Source of the DNA: DASZBR01 sp035943935
GTDB lineage: Bacteria; Pseudomonadota; Gammaproteobacteria; DASZBR01
Assembly: GCA_035943935.1 (NCBI GenBank)
Contig: DASZBR010000012.1
Location: 1-24,178, forward strand
Reading direction: 5' to 3'
Length of the DNA: 24,178 nucleotides
Positions 6,010 through 13,224 of the stretch are shown one piece after another. The notes beneath the pieces were generated by a model. The model saw nothing but the letters and a program-made list of their open reading frames with translations, was not told where the DNA came from and did no database searches. The position numbers and the translations under genes are program-made. Positions within the stretch are counted from its first letter, which is position 1, and each line of letters starts with the position of its first letter.

Positions 6010-7533
6010 ATGAATGAGTTCGGCGTTTTTGGACCTAATAATGCTAGCCACTGGCTCATACTGAGTGGTCAATCGAAATGCGGAAAAAGTGCCGTTACGA
6101 AATACTTTGAACAACAGGGGTTTTGTACTATTCCAGAAGCTGCTACTCCCCTCTTCGAAAAGCATCAACTGGAAAAAGGATGTAATCTATGGGATCAACG
6201 TTATGCAGACCAAGTTGTATTTGAACAACAACACAAAGATCTTAAACAAGCTCAACAAAATCCTGGCATCACGGTTTTAGATCGCACCTTCATCGATACT
6301 CAAGCTTTCGAAACGGTGTACCCAGATGCATATGACCCTATCGTATTGCCTGAAGAAGAACTTCATATCTTGCGCACAAAAGGTGTAAAAACAATATTTT
6401 TCCTAATGCCTCCTCCCGGAGGTTTTGTAGGACCGCAAGACGATTCTGGTGTACGGAACTATGACAAGGGAAAAGAAGAGAAAATTGCCAAAACAATCCA
6501 AGAGTACTACAAAAAACATGGTTTCTATGTAGAAAAGATCGATTGGGTCAACGCAGCGACATCCGAAGAAGCGATTGCTCTAAAAGCTCAAGAGATTCAT
6601 AAACGTTTTCAGAGAAGAATTGATTCTGAGAGAGATATAGCTGTCATTCAGCAAACAAGCCAGCAACTCAAAAAAAACACGGGGCATACTGACATCACTG
6701 TTCTTGAAGAAAGTGAACAAGGTTCAAAATATTTTCTCTGGTGTGTTGAAAAAAACCATCAAACCGATGTAGTCGACAAACTCAGACAACAACTATTAGC
6801 ACAGACAAACACTCGAAGAGTCGTGCAATTTGTCGGTGACTGTGAACTCTTTAGTGAAGCGGGCACACAATTTGCGATGGAAAAAGTTGAACCTTATGTT
6901 TCTGATGCCCACAATTTACTCACCTTTGGGCACAGTGGTTTGTTTAATTATGGTGCAAAAGATGTTAATGGAATCGTCATTGCATCAGTTGAACATAATT
7001 TTAAACATAGTGGTAATGCGCATACGCGTCTCGTCAGTAATGTTGTTGATCAGTGCGTATCCGGAATTGAAAACTGGGGTTACCGAATCTGCAAATCGCC
7101 TGTTAATCAAATGGTCGTGGTTTACAACCAGGATGGTAAAGAAACTAAATTTGGTGACGATTGTGATATCTCAGATAAAATTATGCAGAAAAGTGATGTA
7201 TTGCTTGTACTTGAAGGAGGTCCCCAATCTTTATTGCAGATACTGAATGCATTAAATCAAAACGCGACGGTTGAAATTTTTGAAGGTCTTCGAGAAATAG
7301 GTTCGAATAAATTTTCCGCAGCGAATTTTCTCCGAATGGTAAGACAGCAACCTAATATAAGCATTGAAGAACATTTTGAAAATGAGAAAAAGAAAGAATG
7401 GAAAGAAAGCAAACGCGAGATTCTAGATAAAGTACAAGAAATGTTACAAAATCCTGAACTTCAGCAAAAAATACGATCAACACAAGTCAGCATTGAGGTG
7501 GCGAGAGAACATCGACCTGTATTGTCGCATTAA
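6010..7533 (+). CDS. P-loop NTPase (AAA_28-like) with C-terminal SLOG/TRPM-like domain
   Basis: A 507-aa two-domain protein. Residues about 12-200 look like a nucleotide kinase-type P-loop domain of the AAA_28/NadR-like group: Walker A GQSKCGKS (20-27), IPEAATPLFE (41-50), VLDRTFID (89-96), and an IFFLMPPPGGF strand near 129-139 before a YYKKHGF helix. Residues about 268-430 contain strands and glycine turns (VVQFVGDCELF, LLTFGHSGLFNYG, DVLLVLEGGPQSLLQIL) resembling SLOG/LSDAT nucleotide-binding folds, in particular the EGGPxSL turn. The last 50 residues form a charged helix. The start has GGAGAG about 7 bases upstream. It follows trhO by 18 bases and probably shares its transcript. Domain two is a by-eye assignment; a role in nucleotide or NAD metabolism or sensing is only suggested. 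Confidence 0.7.
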   Translation: MNEFGVFGPNNASHWLILSGQSKCGKSAVTKYFEQQGFCTIPEAATPLFEKHQLEKGCNLWDQRYADQVVFEQQHKDLKQAQQNPGITVLDRTFIDTQAFETVYPDAYDPIVLPEEELHILRTKGVKTIFFLMPPPGGFVGPQDDSGVRNYDKGKEEKIAKTIQEYYKKHGFYVEKIDWVNAATSEEAIALKAQEIHKRFQRRIDSERDIAVIQQTSQQLKKNTGHTDITVLEESEQGSKYFLWCVEKNHQTDVVDKLRQQLLAQTNTRRVVQFVGDCELFSEAGTQFAMEKVEPYVSDAHNLLTFGHSGLFNYGAKDVNGIVIASVEHNFKHSGNAHTRLVSNVVDQCVSGIENWGYRICKSPVNQMVVVYNQDGKETKFGDDCDISDKIMQKSDVLLVLEGGPQSLLQILNALNQNATVEIFEGLREIGSNKFSAANFLRMVRQQPNISIEEHFENEKKKEWKESKREILDKVQEMLQNPELQQKIRSTQVSIEVAREHRPVLSH

Positions 7534-7551
7534 TAATAAATAGAAGGGATT

Positions 7552-7589
7552 GAGTGAAAGTTCAGTCTGTTCCATTTTGGAACTCACTC
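7552..7589. promoter_or_regulatory. inverted repeat before the toxin-antitoxin-like pair
   Basis: GAGTGAAAGTTC (7552-7563) pairs with GAACTCACTC (7580-7589) apart from a two-base bulge, and a smaller perfect repeat, TTCCA-TTT-TGGAA, sits at 7570-7582. TAATAC at 7590-7595 just downstream could be a -10 element. The structure may be an operator autoregulating the 46-aa/Doc pair, or a terminator for the upstream gene; it lacks an immediate T run. Confidence 0.45.
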
Positions 7590-7617
7590 TAATACAATTC
7601 ATTTTTTGGAGAAAATT

Positions 7618-7758
7618 ATGGCCGCATCTAAATCTGTAAAAACTAACACGAAAACTGCCATTCAGAAATCTCGAACGTCAAAAAGTGATGTGAAAAAAGC
7701 AACAAAAAAAGCAATGGCGCAATACGGGAATGCCCTTAGAAACTTAGCCAATCGTTAA
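7618..7758 (+). CDS. small basic protein, candidate Doc antitoxin
   Basis: A 46-codon ORF (begins MAASKSVKTNTK, ends NALRNLANR) that standard gene callers may skip. Support: a strong ribosome binding site (GGAG, 8 bases before the ATG), a gap of only 9 bases to the doc-family gene, and the usual antitoxin-first order. It has 9 Lys and 3 Arg against one Asp and no Glu, so it is strongly basic; the N-terminal two thirds resemble histone-H1-like Lys/Ala/Ser/Thr sequence and residues 33-46 could form a short amphipathic helix. It does not look like Phd and has no [S/T]xxxE[G/N] Fic-inhibitory motif because it contains no Glu. It could bind DNA at the upstream inverted repeat. Function is inferred from context only. 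Confidence 0.65.
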   Translation: MAASKSVKTNTKTAIQKSRTSKSDVKKATKKAMAQYGNALRNLANR

Positions 7759-7767
7759 AAGTTTATT

Positions 7768-8154
7768 ATGAACACCATCTTTTTATCCCTTGAAGACGTA
7801 ATTGATATCCACGAAGATATTTTAGAATCTTATGGTGGACTAAAAGGTCTTAGAGAAATCGGAATGCTCGAGTCAGCCCTAAAGCGAATAGATTTTCATA
7901 AAAACTATACGGGCCTTGCTGGTTTATTTGAAACAGCTGCTTTACTTGCTCAGGCTTTGGCACAAGGACATGTATTTGTAGATGGAAACAAACGTACTGC
8001 ACTTGTCTCAACTTACAACTTCTTGGTGTTAAATGGTTATCAACTCACCGCATCTGAAACTGAAGCAGAAGATATTATAGTAGACGTGGCTCAAAAGAAA
8101 ATTTCTTCTGAAAAACTTACAGAATGGTTAAAAAAACACTGTAAGAAGGTATAA
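7768..8154 (+). CDS. doc: death-on-curing (Doc/Fic) family toxin
   Basis: A 128-aa Fic-fold protein of the Doc type. The N-terminus LSLEDVIDIHEDIL and GGLKGLREIGMLESAL (23-38) are the family landmarks, and the active loop is H68-V-F-V-D-G-N-K-R76 with catalytic His68. Phage P1 Doc phosphorylates EF-Tu and is neutralised by Phd; other Fic proteins AMPylate targets. Length equals P1 Doc (126 aa). It has no clear ribosome binding site of its own, so it is probably coupled to the 46-codon gene ending 9 bases upstream, which would keep toxin below antitoxin. Its stop overlaps a TATAAT that may serve ppa. The active-site residues look intact. The exact target cannot be told. Confidence 0.9.
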   Translation: MNTIFLSLEDVIDIHEDILESYGGLKGLREIGMLESALKRIDFHKNYTGLAGLFETAALLAQALAQGHVFVDGNKRTALVSTYNFLVLNGYQLTASETEAEDIIVDVAQKKISSEKLTEWLKKHCKKV

Positions 8155-8155
8155 T
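8150..8155 (+). promoter_or_regulatory. candidate -10 box for ppa
   Basis: A consensus TATAAT overlaps the doc stop codon (GTATAAT) 33 bases before the ppa ATG. The -35 region 16-18 bases upstream is AT-rich (TTAAAA) and not consensus. The spacing would give a leader of about 25 bases. Confidence 0.45.
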
Positions 8156-8187
8156 CCCCGAAATCTTCCCACAAGGACCCCAACAAC

Positions 8188-8718
8188 ATGAGCTTTGCTA
8201 AAATCGAACCCGGTAACGATATCCCTAACGAAATCAACGTTATTATTGAAATTCCTGCACACAGCGGCCCCGTCAAATATGAAGTGGATAAAAAATCGGG
8301 CGCGTTATTTGTCGATCGTTTTCTGACAACCGCTATGTTTTATCCGTGTAATTACGGCTATGTGCCTCAAACACTTTCAGAAGATGGCGATCCCATTGAT
8401 GTATTAGTCATCACACCTATTCCGCTCATCAGTGGCTCTGTGATTCGTGCGCGCCCGATTGGGATGTTAGCGATGACCGATGAATCCGGCGTGGATACCA
8501 AATTACTTGCCGTGCCCGTGGATAAACTTTCAACGCTGTATCAGAAAGTAAAATCCTATGAAGATGTGTCTAAACATACGCTTGATACAATCGCTCACTT
8601 CTTTGAACATTATAAAGATCTTGAAGCCAACAAATGGGTAAAGATTGATGGCTGGAAAGGTCTGGATTTTGCGAAAAAAGAAATCTTAGGAAGTATTAAG
8701 CGATACCAGGAGAAATAA
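8188..8718 (+). CDS. ppa: inorganic pyrophosphatase
   Basis: A 176-aa family I soluble pyrophosphatase, the same length as the E. coli enzyme. It hydrolyses PPi to two phosphates and so drives biosynthetic reactions. The metal-binding signature DGDPIDVLV lies at 66-74 (Asp66, Asp68, Asp71) and Asp103 in GVDTK matches the next metal ligand; YPCNYGYVPQT precedes it. The ribosome binding site is AAGGA, about 10 bases before the ATG. It converges on yhhQ with a 23-base overlap of coding ends and no intervening terminator. Confidence 0.97.
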   Translation: MSFAKIEPGNDIPNEINVIIEIPAHSGPVKYEVDKKSGALFVDRFLTTAMFYPCNYGYVPQTLSEDGDPIDVLVITPIPLISGSVIRARPIGMLAMTDESGVDTKLLAVPVDKLSTLYQKVKSYEDVSKHTLDTIAHFFEHYKDLEANKWVKIDGWKGLDFAKKEILGSIKRYQEK

Positions 8719-9226
8719 TTTGGGGCGGTGTTGTAATAACCGCCTGTCTCTTTCTCCACACCCACCACACTAATAACACGCCCAACGCTTTTGACGACGT
8801 CATCACCAAAAAACCCGCAAAATTTAACGGTCCATAAATGGCGAGAAAAACCAGCGTATCTGCTGGCGCACTCAACGTCGAAGATAATATTAATCGCTGA
8901 GATAATGGCTTGCCGGTATAGGTAAAAATTAACCAGTCTATCGTTTCTGCCACCGTAAATGCACACACACTCGCAATCGCCATGGTTTTATCAGCAAAAC
9001 AATAACTGATGGTCACACCAATCAACATTGCAATAATAACGTAGTGCTTAATTTCACGTTGCGCAAAATCACGGAAAATATAAATTGCACCGACCATCAC
9101 ATCGCCCGTTGAAAACGGCGCATGCGCAATCGTCATAAACGGAAAATACGGATACATCGAGTTCACCAAAACGATGAACGCGAGATAACACAGCGTTGCT
9201 TTTATTGAACAAATCTTATTCCACAT
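8696..9226 (-). CDS. yhhQ: queuosine precursor transporter, YhhQ/VUT family
   Basis: A 176-aa inner membrane protein with about five or six hydrophobic helices. Family landmarks are NSMYPYFPF near the N-terminus, GAIYIFRDFAQREI (46-59) and AFTVAETIDWLIFTY (89-103), typical of the Vut_1/YhhQ group that imports queuosine precursors (preQ0/preQ1) in E. coli. The C-terminal tail is short and polar. The length is shorter than E. coli YhhQ (about 220), with the N-terminal extension missing. The start overlaps the end of parC by 11 bases, so it is read from the same transcript; its end overlaps ppa on the other strand. Confidence 0.85.
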   Translation of the reverse strand: MWNKICSIKATLCYLAFIVLVNSMYPYFPFMTIAHAPFSTGDVMVGAIYIFRDFAQREIKHYVIIAMLIGVTISYCFADKTMAIASVCAFTVAETIDWLIFTYTGKPLSQRLILSSTLSAPADTLVFLAIYGPLNFAGFLVMTSSKALGVLLVWWVWRKRQAVITTPPQIISPGIA

Positions 9227-11417
9227 TTAACTTTTCCACTCGTTGAAAACCTCTGGGTAATTTTCCACCCCGTTGCGCTCTATCGCCTTTATAGTTTTTC
9301 CAATCTGATGGTTTTAATGTCAGATGGCGAGAACCACTGTAAATCATCAACGATTGCGATGATGAAAGTACCGCAACATCAATAACCTTTTCATCTTTTT
9401 TAACCGACATTAATTTATTGCCTTTACCTTTCGGTAATTGCGGTAAATCTTTAATGGGGAAAATTAAGAGTTGTCCCGAATCCGTTGCGACCGCTAATAA
9501 ATCCGAATTTTCATCTGTAATCAATACGGGCATGACTACACCCGAATTTTCTGGCACCTTCAGCACCGCTTTTCCTGCTTTGTTTTTGCAATACAGACTC
9601 TCTAAGTCTACCACAAAGCCATACCCCGCCGTGGACGCTAACACGACTTTTTGTTGCGGTTCACCCAATAAAACGCCTGAGAAAACAGCACCCGGCGGTG
9701 GATTCAACTTGCCGGTTAAGGGTTCTCCCTGCCCACGAGCCGAAGGCAAACTGTGCGCAACTTGCGAATACGTTCTGCCCGTAGAATCAATAAAAATAGC
9801 CTGCTGCGTATTTTTACCCTTCATGGCCATTTTGAATGCATCGCCTGATTTATAACTCAAATTCGGCGCATCAATTTCATGACCCTTCGCGGCACGCACC
9901 CATCCCATTTGAGATAGCACTACTGTAACCGGTTCTGTTACCACTAAATCAGATTCATCAATCGCAACCGCCGCTTCACGATGAACGAGTGGCGAACGTC
10001 GTTTATCGCCATATTTCTCTGCGTCAGCTTTTAATTCATCTCTGACTAAATTTTTTAATAGCTTTTCAGAACCCAATATTTTCTGTAAATAATCTCTTTC
10101 TTCAGCCAGCTTTTCTTGTTCGCCTTTAATCTGCATTTCTTCTAATTTAGCTAAGTGTCTTAACTTTAATTCTAATATAGCCTCGGCTTGTTCATCGCTT
10201 AATTTAAATTTCGCGATTAATTTTGCTTTGGGATCTTCTTCATAGCGAATAATCCGAATCACTTCGTCAATATTTAAATAGGCTATTAATAAACCATCTA
10301 AAATATGTAATCTTGCGAGAACTTTATCTAATCTAAAATTTAAGCGCTTTTTGACAGTATCAACGCGAAAGATTAACCATTCGGATAATATCTTAACCAG
10401 ACTTTTAACTTGTGGACGACCATCTAAGCCAATGACATTTAAGTTAACACGGTAACTTTTTTCTAAATCAGTCGTTGCAAATAAATGCGCCATCATAGCG
10501 TCTATATCTACTCTGTTTGATCTAGGCACAATGACTAAGCGAGTTGGGCTTTCATGATCCGACTCATCGCGCAAATCGTCAACCATGGGTAATTTTTTAT
10601 CACGCATTTGACCCGCGATTTGTTCTAACACTTTTGCGCCTGATACTTGAAAAGGTAATGCGGTAATCACCACTTCACCGTCTTCTTCTTGATAAATAGC
10701 GCGTTGTCTCAGCGATCCATTACCTGTTTTATACATCGACATAATTTCTTCACGCGGAGTAATAATTTCTGCTTCGGTGGCAAAATCCGGCGCTTGAATA
10801 AATTCACACACATCTTCAAGCGTTGCTTTGGGATGTTCTAATAAGTGAATACACGCTTTTGCCACTTCTCGGACATTATGAGATGGAATATCCGTTGCCA
10901 TACCGACAGCAATACCCGTCGTGCCATTTAATAAAATATGGGGCAATCTTGCAGGTAATAAAGAAGGTTCATTTAATGTCCCGTCAAAATTGGGCACCCA
11001 ATTCACCGTCCCCTGTTCTAGTTCTGATAATAACGCCTCTGCAAATAACGATAATCTTGATTCGGTATATCGCATCGCTGCAAATGATTTGGGATCATCG
11101 GGCGATCCCCAATTCCCTTGTCCATCCACTAAAGGGTAACGATAGGAAAAGGGCTGCGCCATTAAAACCATGGCTTCGTAACACGCCGAGTCACCGTGCG
11201 GGTGGAATTTACCGAGTACGTCACCGACCGTTCGCGCGGATTTCTTATATTTCGCGGAATTCTTTAAACCTAATTCAGACATGGCATAGACAATGCGACG
11301 TTGTACGGGTTTTAAGCCGTCGGCAATATGCGGCAATGCTCTATCCAAAATGACATACATGGAATAATTTAAATAAGCATGTTCTGTAAATTCTTTGAGG
11401 GGTTTGTTTTCAATCAT
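9216..11417 (-). CDS. parC: DNA topoisomerase IV subunit A
   Basis: A 733-aa GyrA/ParC-type subunit that breaks and rejoins DNA to decatenate daughter chromosomes with ParE. The catalytic tyrosine is Tyr117 (AAMRYTESRL). The quinolone-resistance region reads HPHGDSACYEAM, with Ser77 and Glu81 equal to the wild-type Ser80 and Glu84 of E. coli ParC, so no common resistance substitution is seen. Choice of ParC over GyrA rests on length, the MIENKPLKEFTEHAYLNYSM start and the absence of a GyrA box in the C-terminal beta-pinwheel region. GAGGAC lies about 11 bases before the ATG. It sits 27 bases after mvaD and overlaps yhhQ; parE is not nearby. Confidence 0.96.
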   Translation of the reverse strand: MIENKPLKEFTEHAYLNYSMYVILDRALPHIADGLKPVQRRIVYAMSELGLKNSAKYKKSARTVGDVLGKFHPHGDSACYEAMVLMAQPFSYRYPLVDGQGNWGSPDDPKSFAAMRYTESRLSLFAEALLSELEQGTVNWVPNFDGTLNEPSLLPARLPHILLNGTTGIAVGMATDIPSHNVREVAKACIHLLEHPKATLEDVCEFIQAPDFATEAEIITPREEIMSMYKTGNGSLRQRAIYQEEDGEVVITALPFQVSGAKVLEQIAGQMRDKKLPMVDDLRDESDHESPTRLVIVPRSNRVDIDAMMAHLFATTDLEKSYRVNLNVIGLDGRPQVKSLVKILSEWLIFRVDTVKKRLNFRLDKVLARLHILDGLLIAYLNIDEVIRIIRYEEDPKAKLIAKFKLSDEQAEAILELKLRHLAKLEEMQIKGEQEKLAEERDYLQKILGSEKLLKNLVRDELKADAEKYGDKRRSPLVHREAAVAIDESDLVVTEPVTVVLSQMGWVRAAKGHEIDAPNLSYKSGDAFKMAMKGKNTQQAIFIDSTGRTYSQVAHSLPSARGQGEPLTGKLNPPPGAVFSGVLLGEPQQKVVLASTAGYGFVVDLESLYCKNKAGKAVLKVPENSGVVMPVLITDENSDLLAVATDSGQLLIFPIKDLPQLPKGKGNKLMSVKKDEKVIDVAVLSSSQSLMIYSGSRHLTLKPSDWKNYKGDRAQRGGKLPRGFQRVEKLNVE

Positions 11418-11444
11418 AAATAAGATGTGTCCTCTTCCCTTAAA

Positions 11445-12335
11445 TTAAATAACGGTAAATCGCTCTCTAAAAGCCTGACTTAACATATTCGCCATGCTCG
11501 CTTGGTCTTCACGAAACAATACATGAACATTGGGTCCCGCATCCATCGTCACCAACGGACCATCATGATGGGTTTCCCAATAATCTCTCAACGCATCTAA
11601 TACAAAATACGAACTTAATTTTAAATACGAAAAGGGTTTTTCAGCGGTTTCAAATAGCGCCAGCATATCTTGGAATTCTTGCCAGATAATTTCATAACTT
11701 TTTTGCCAGTCTTGCTGTCTAAAGCTATTCAATAATTCGGTTAATCTTTTTTCAGCTCTGATTTTGCGATCTGAATATAATAAGCTAGTTTTGACTTGAG
11801 CGTGAGCCTGACTGGAAGAAATTAATTTTTTATCACTGGATACCACTATCACATGATGAATAAATTTTTTGTAGGGCAACTCAACGTTTTCTACTTTTTC
11901 ACCACTCCATAATGCAAACGGCTTATAAAAAGATCGACAGGATGATCCCGATCCCTGACGACTCAACGCCGCTTTTTCGGCAGTACTCACCGTACTATGC
12001 ATTGTATTGATGAAACATTCCGTAAGTGCTGCAAAACTTGAGGCTGAACTGGCCAATCCACATCCCGACGGAAAGTTGTTGGATGATTGAATAGCAAAAT
12101 ATTGTTTTTGATTAAACTTATTTCTCAAAAAATCCAAATGCTTAATAAATCTGGTTTTATCTTCAGCGCTATCCCAGTGGTCTCTAGCATCATCAATAGG
12201 TGTTAATTTTACCGTGGTTCTTAAATTGTCTAGAGTATATGAAAAAGAACTATTATCGGGAATATTTAATACACTGTCTTTTTTACCCATATATTTTATG
12301 AGGGCAATATTTGTCGGCATAGAGGCTTCAGTCAT
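11445..12335 (-). CDS. mvaD: diphosphomevalonate decarboxylase
   Basis: A 296-aa GHMP-superfamily enzyme that converts mevalonate 5-diphosphate to isopentenyl diphosphate with ATP. Motifs: NIALIKYMGK (9-18), the GHMP phosphate loop FPSGCGLASSASSFAAL (88-104), SRQGSGSSCRS (125-135), and MDAGPNVH (264-271), where Asp265 matches the catalytic aspartate. In most family members the first motif reads KYWGK; here Met16 replaces the Trp. It is a little shorter than the usual 310-330. It overlaps the upstream kinase by 8 bases. A mevalonate-3-kinase-like or phosphomevalonate decarboxylase activity cannot be excluded by eye, but the conserved motifs favour MvaD. Confidence 0.9.
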   Translation of the reverse strand: MTEASMPTNIALIKYMGKKDSVLNIPDNSSFSYTLDNLRTTVKLTPIDDARDHWDSAEDKTRFIKHLDFLRNKFNQKQYFAIQSSNNFPSGCGLASSASSFAALTECFINTMHSTVSTAEKAALSRQGSGSSCRSFYKPFALWSGEKVENVELPYKKFIHHVIVVSSDKKLISSSQAHAQVKTSLLYSDRKIRAEKRLTELLNSFRQQDWQKSYEIIWQEFQDMLALFETAEKPFSYLKLSSYFVLDALRDYWETHHDGPLVTMDAGPNVHVLFREDQASMANMLSQAFRERFTVI

Positions 12336-13080
12336 ATTGTCTTACCCCTTCGGCAAATTGATTATCACAATACGTTAAATTTAAATTCTCGGTCTTACAA
12401 AAAGCTTCAAGTGTATCTTTATTTTTCTTTTCAATCATAACCAAAACAACATCGGCCCCCATGGCCCCACAGCCTTTTGAGGCTAATATTATATTAGGGG
12501 TATTTGTTTTTAATTTATTCAGTAAGACTTTTGTTGTGTCAGCCACCAAGCCTAATTTATCTAATTCTAGATAATAATTATTTATGGCTTCTAGAAATAA
12601 ACGTTGATCTTTACGCTGCACACTTCCCAAACAGTCCAACACTATTTTTTCGAGACCACTAAAATTATTCTGGCTTAATTTTTCCAAATGCTCATGGGTT
12701 TTAATTTTATAACCCGTATGAATCAAGCCAATAACTAAATTCTCAAACGGCCAGTTTATTCTCTCAATGATTTTTTCGCGTGCATAAAAATATGTCATGC
12801 CACCGGTCCATTGACAGACCACATCTGCCCCACTGCCTGCTAACGATTTTTTTTTATAGCTGTCGAGTAGTTTCCAGGCATCGACCACCCCCTGACGCTT
12901 GGCGGCAATCACAAACTCAGCGCCCGAGGCGCCAAACCCGCCTAACCCGTCATAGGGATCGTAAAAGCCTTCATTATCCCAGGAAAAATAGGGGGGTGTC
13001 GCGAGCAAAATGGCTGGGCCGCCTGATAAAACAGCATACTCGCCGATTAAAAAGGTTTTACTTGGACAGAGAATTTTCAT
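12328..13080 (-). CDS. GHMP kinase of the mevalonate pathway, probably phosphomevalonate kinase
   Basis: A 250-aa GHMP kinase. The N-terminus KTFLIGEYAVLSGGPAIL (8-25) is typical of mevalonate and phosphomevalonate kinases; the phosphate loop is GLGGFGASGAEF (45-56) and the C-terminal motif is SKGCGAMGADVVLV (201-214). The AGSGADVVCQWTGG segment (81-94) resembles the GSGxDV...GG of phosphomevalonate kinases more than the PSGxD of mevalonate kinases, but the protein is short for either (usually 300 or more). As first gene of the kinase-mvaD-parC-yhhQ run it likely acts just before MvaD. No second mevalonate kinase or HMG-CoA genes are in the window. Confidence 0.8.
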   Translation of the reverse strand: MKILCPSKTFLIGEYAVLSGGPAILLATPPYFSWDNEGFYDPYDGLGGFGASGAEFVIAAKRQGVVDAWKLLDSYKKKSLAGSGADVVCQWTGGMTYFYAREKIIERINWPFENLVIGLIHTGYKIKTHEHLEKLSQNNFSGLEKIVLDCLGSVQRKDQRLFLEAINNYYLELDKLGLVADTTKVLLNKLKTNTPNIILASKGCGAMGADVVLVMIEKKNKDTLEAFCKTENLNLTYCDNQFAEGVRQYD

Positions 13081-13224
13081 AGAATCGGAATATACTACAG
13101 CACAAAGCCAATAACACTTGCTTTCATGATATCTGGAATTTCCCCCGCAATGGTTTGCTAAGCACTGGCTTTTATAGAATCCAGTAAAGAATTTATTTTT
13201 TTAGAAAAAGATAGGAGAACAAAA

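Noticed and set aside
7540..7617. Rho-independent terminator after the 507-aa gene
   Set aside because: The inverted repeat is bulged and is followed by CTAATACAATTC, not a T run; kept as a possible operator instead.
10823..11353. 176-codon plus-strand ORF inside parC
   Set aside because: Antisense shadow of a clear, conserved parC reading frame; sequence looks like random translation.
13081..13224. tRNA or small RNA in the gap before the 756-aa gene
   Set aside because: No cloverleaf or convincing hairpin with T run was seen; only AT-rich promoter-like sequence.
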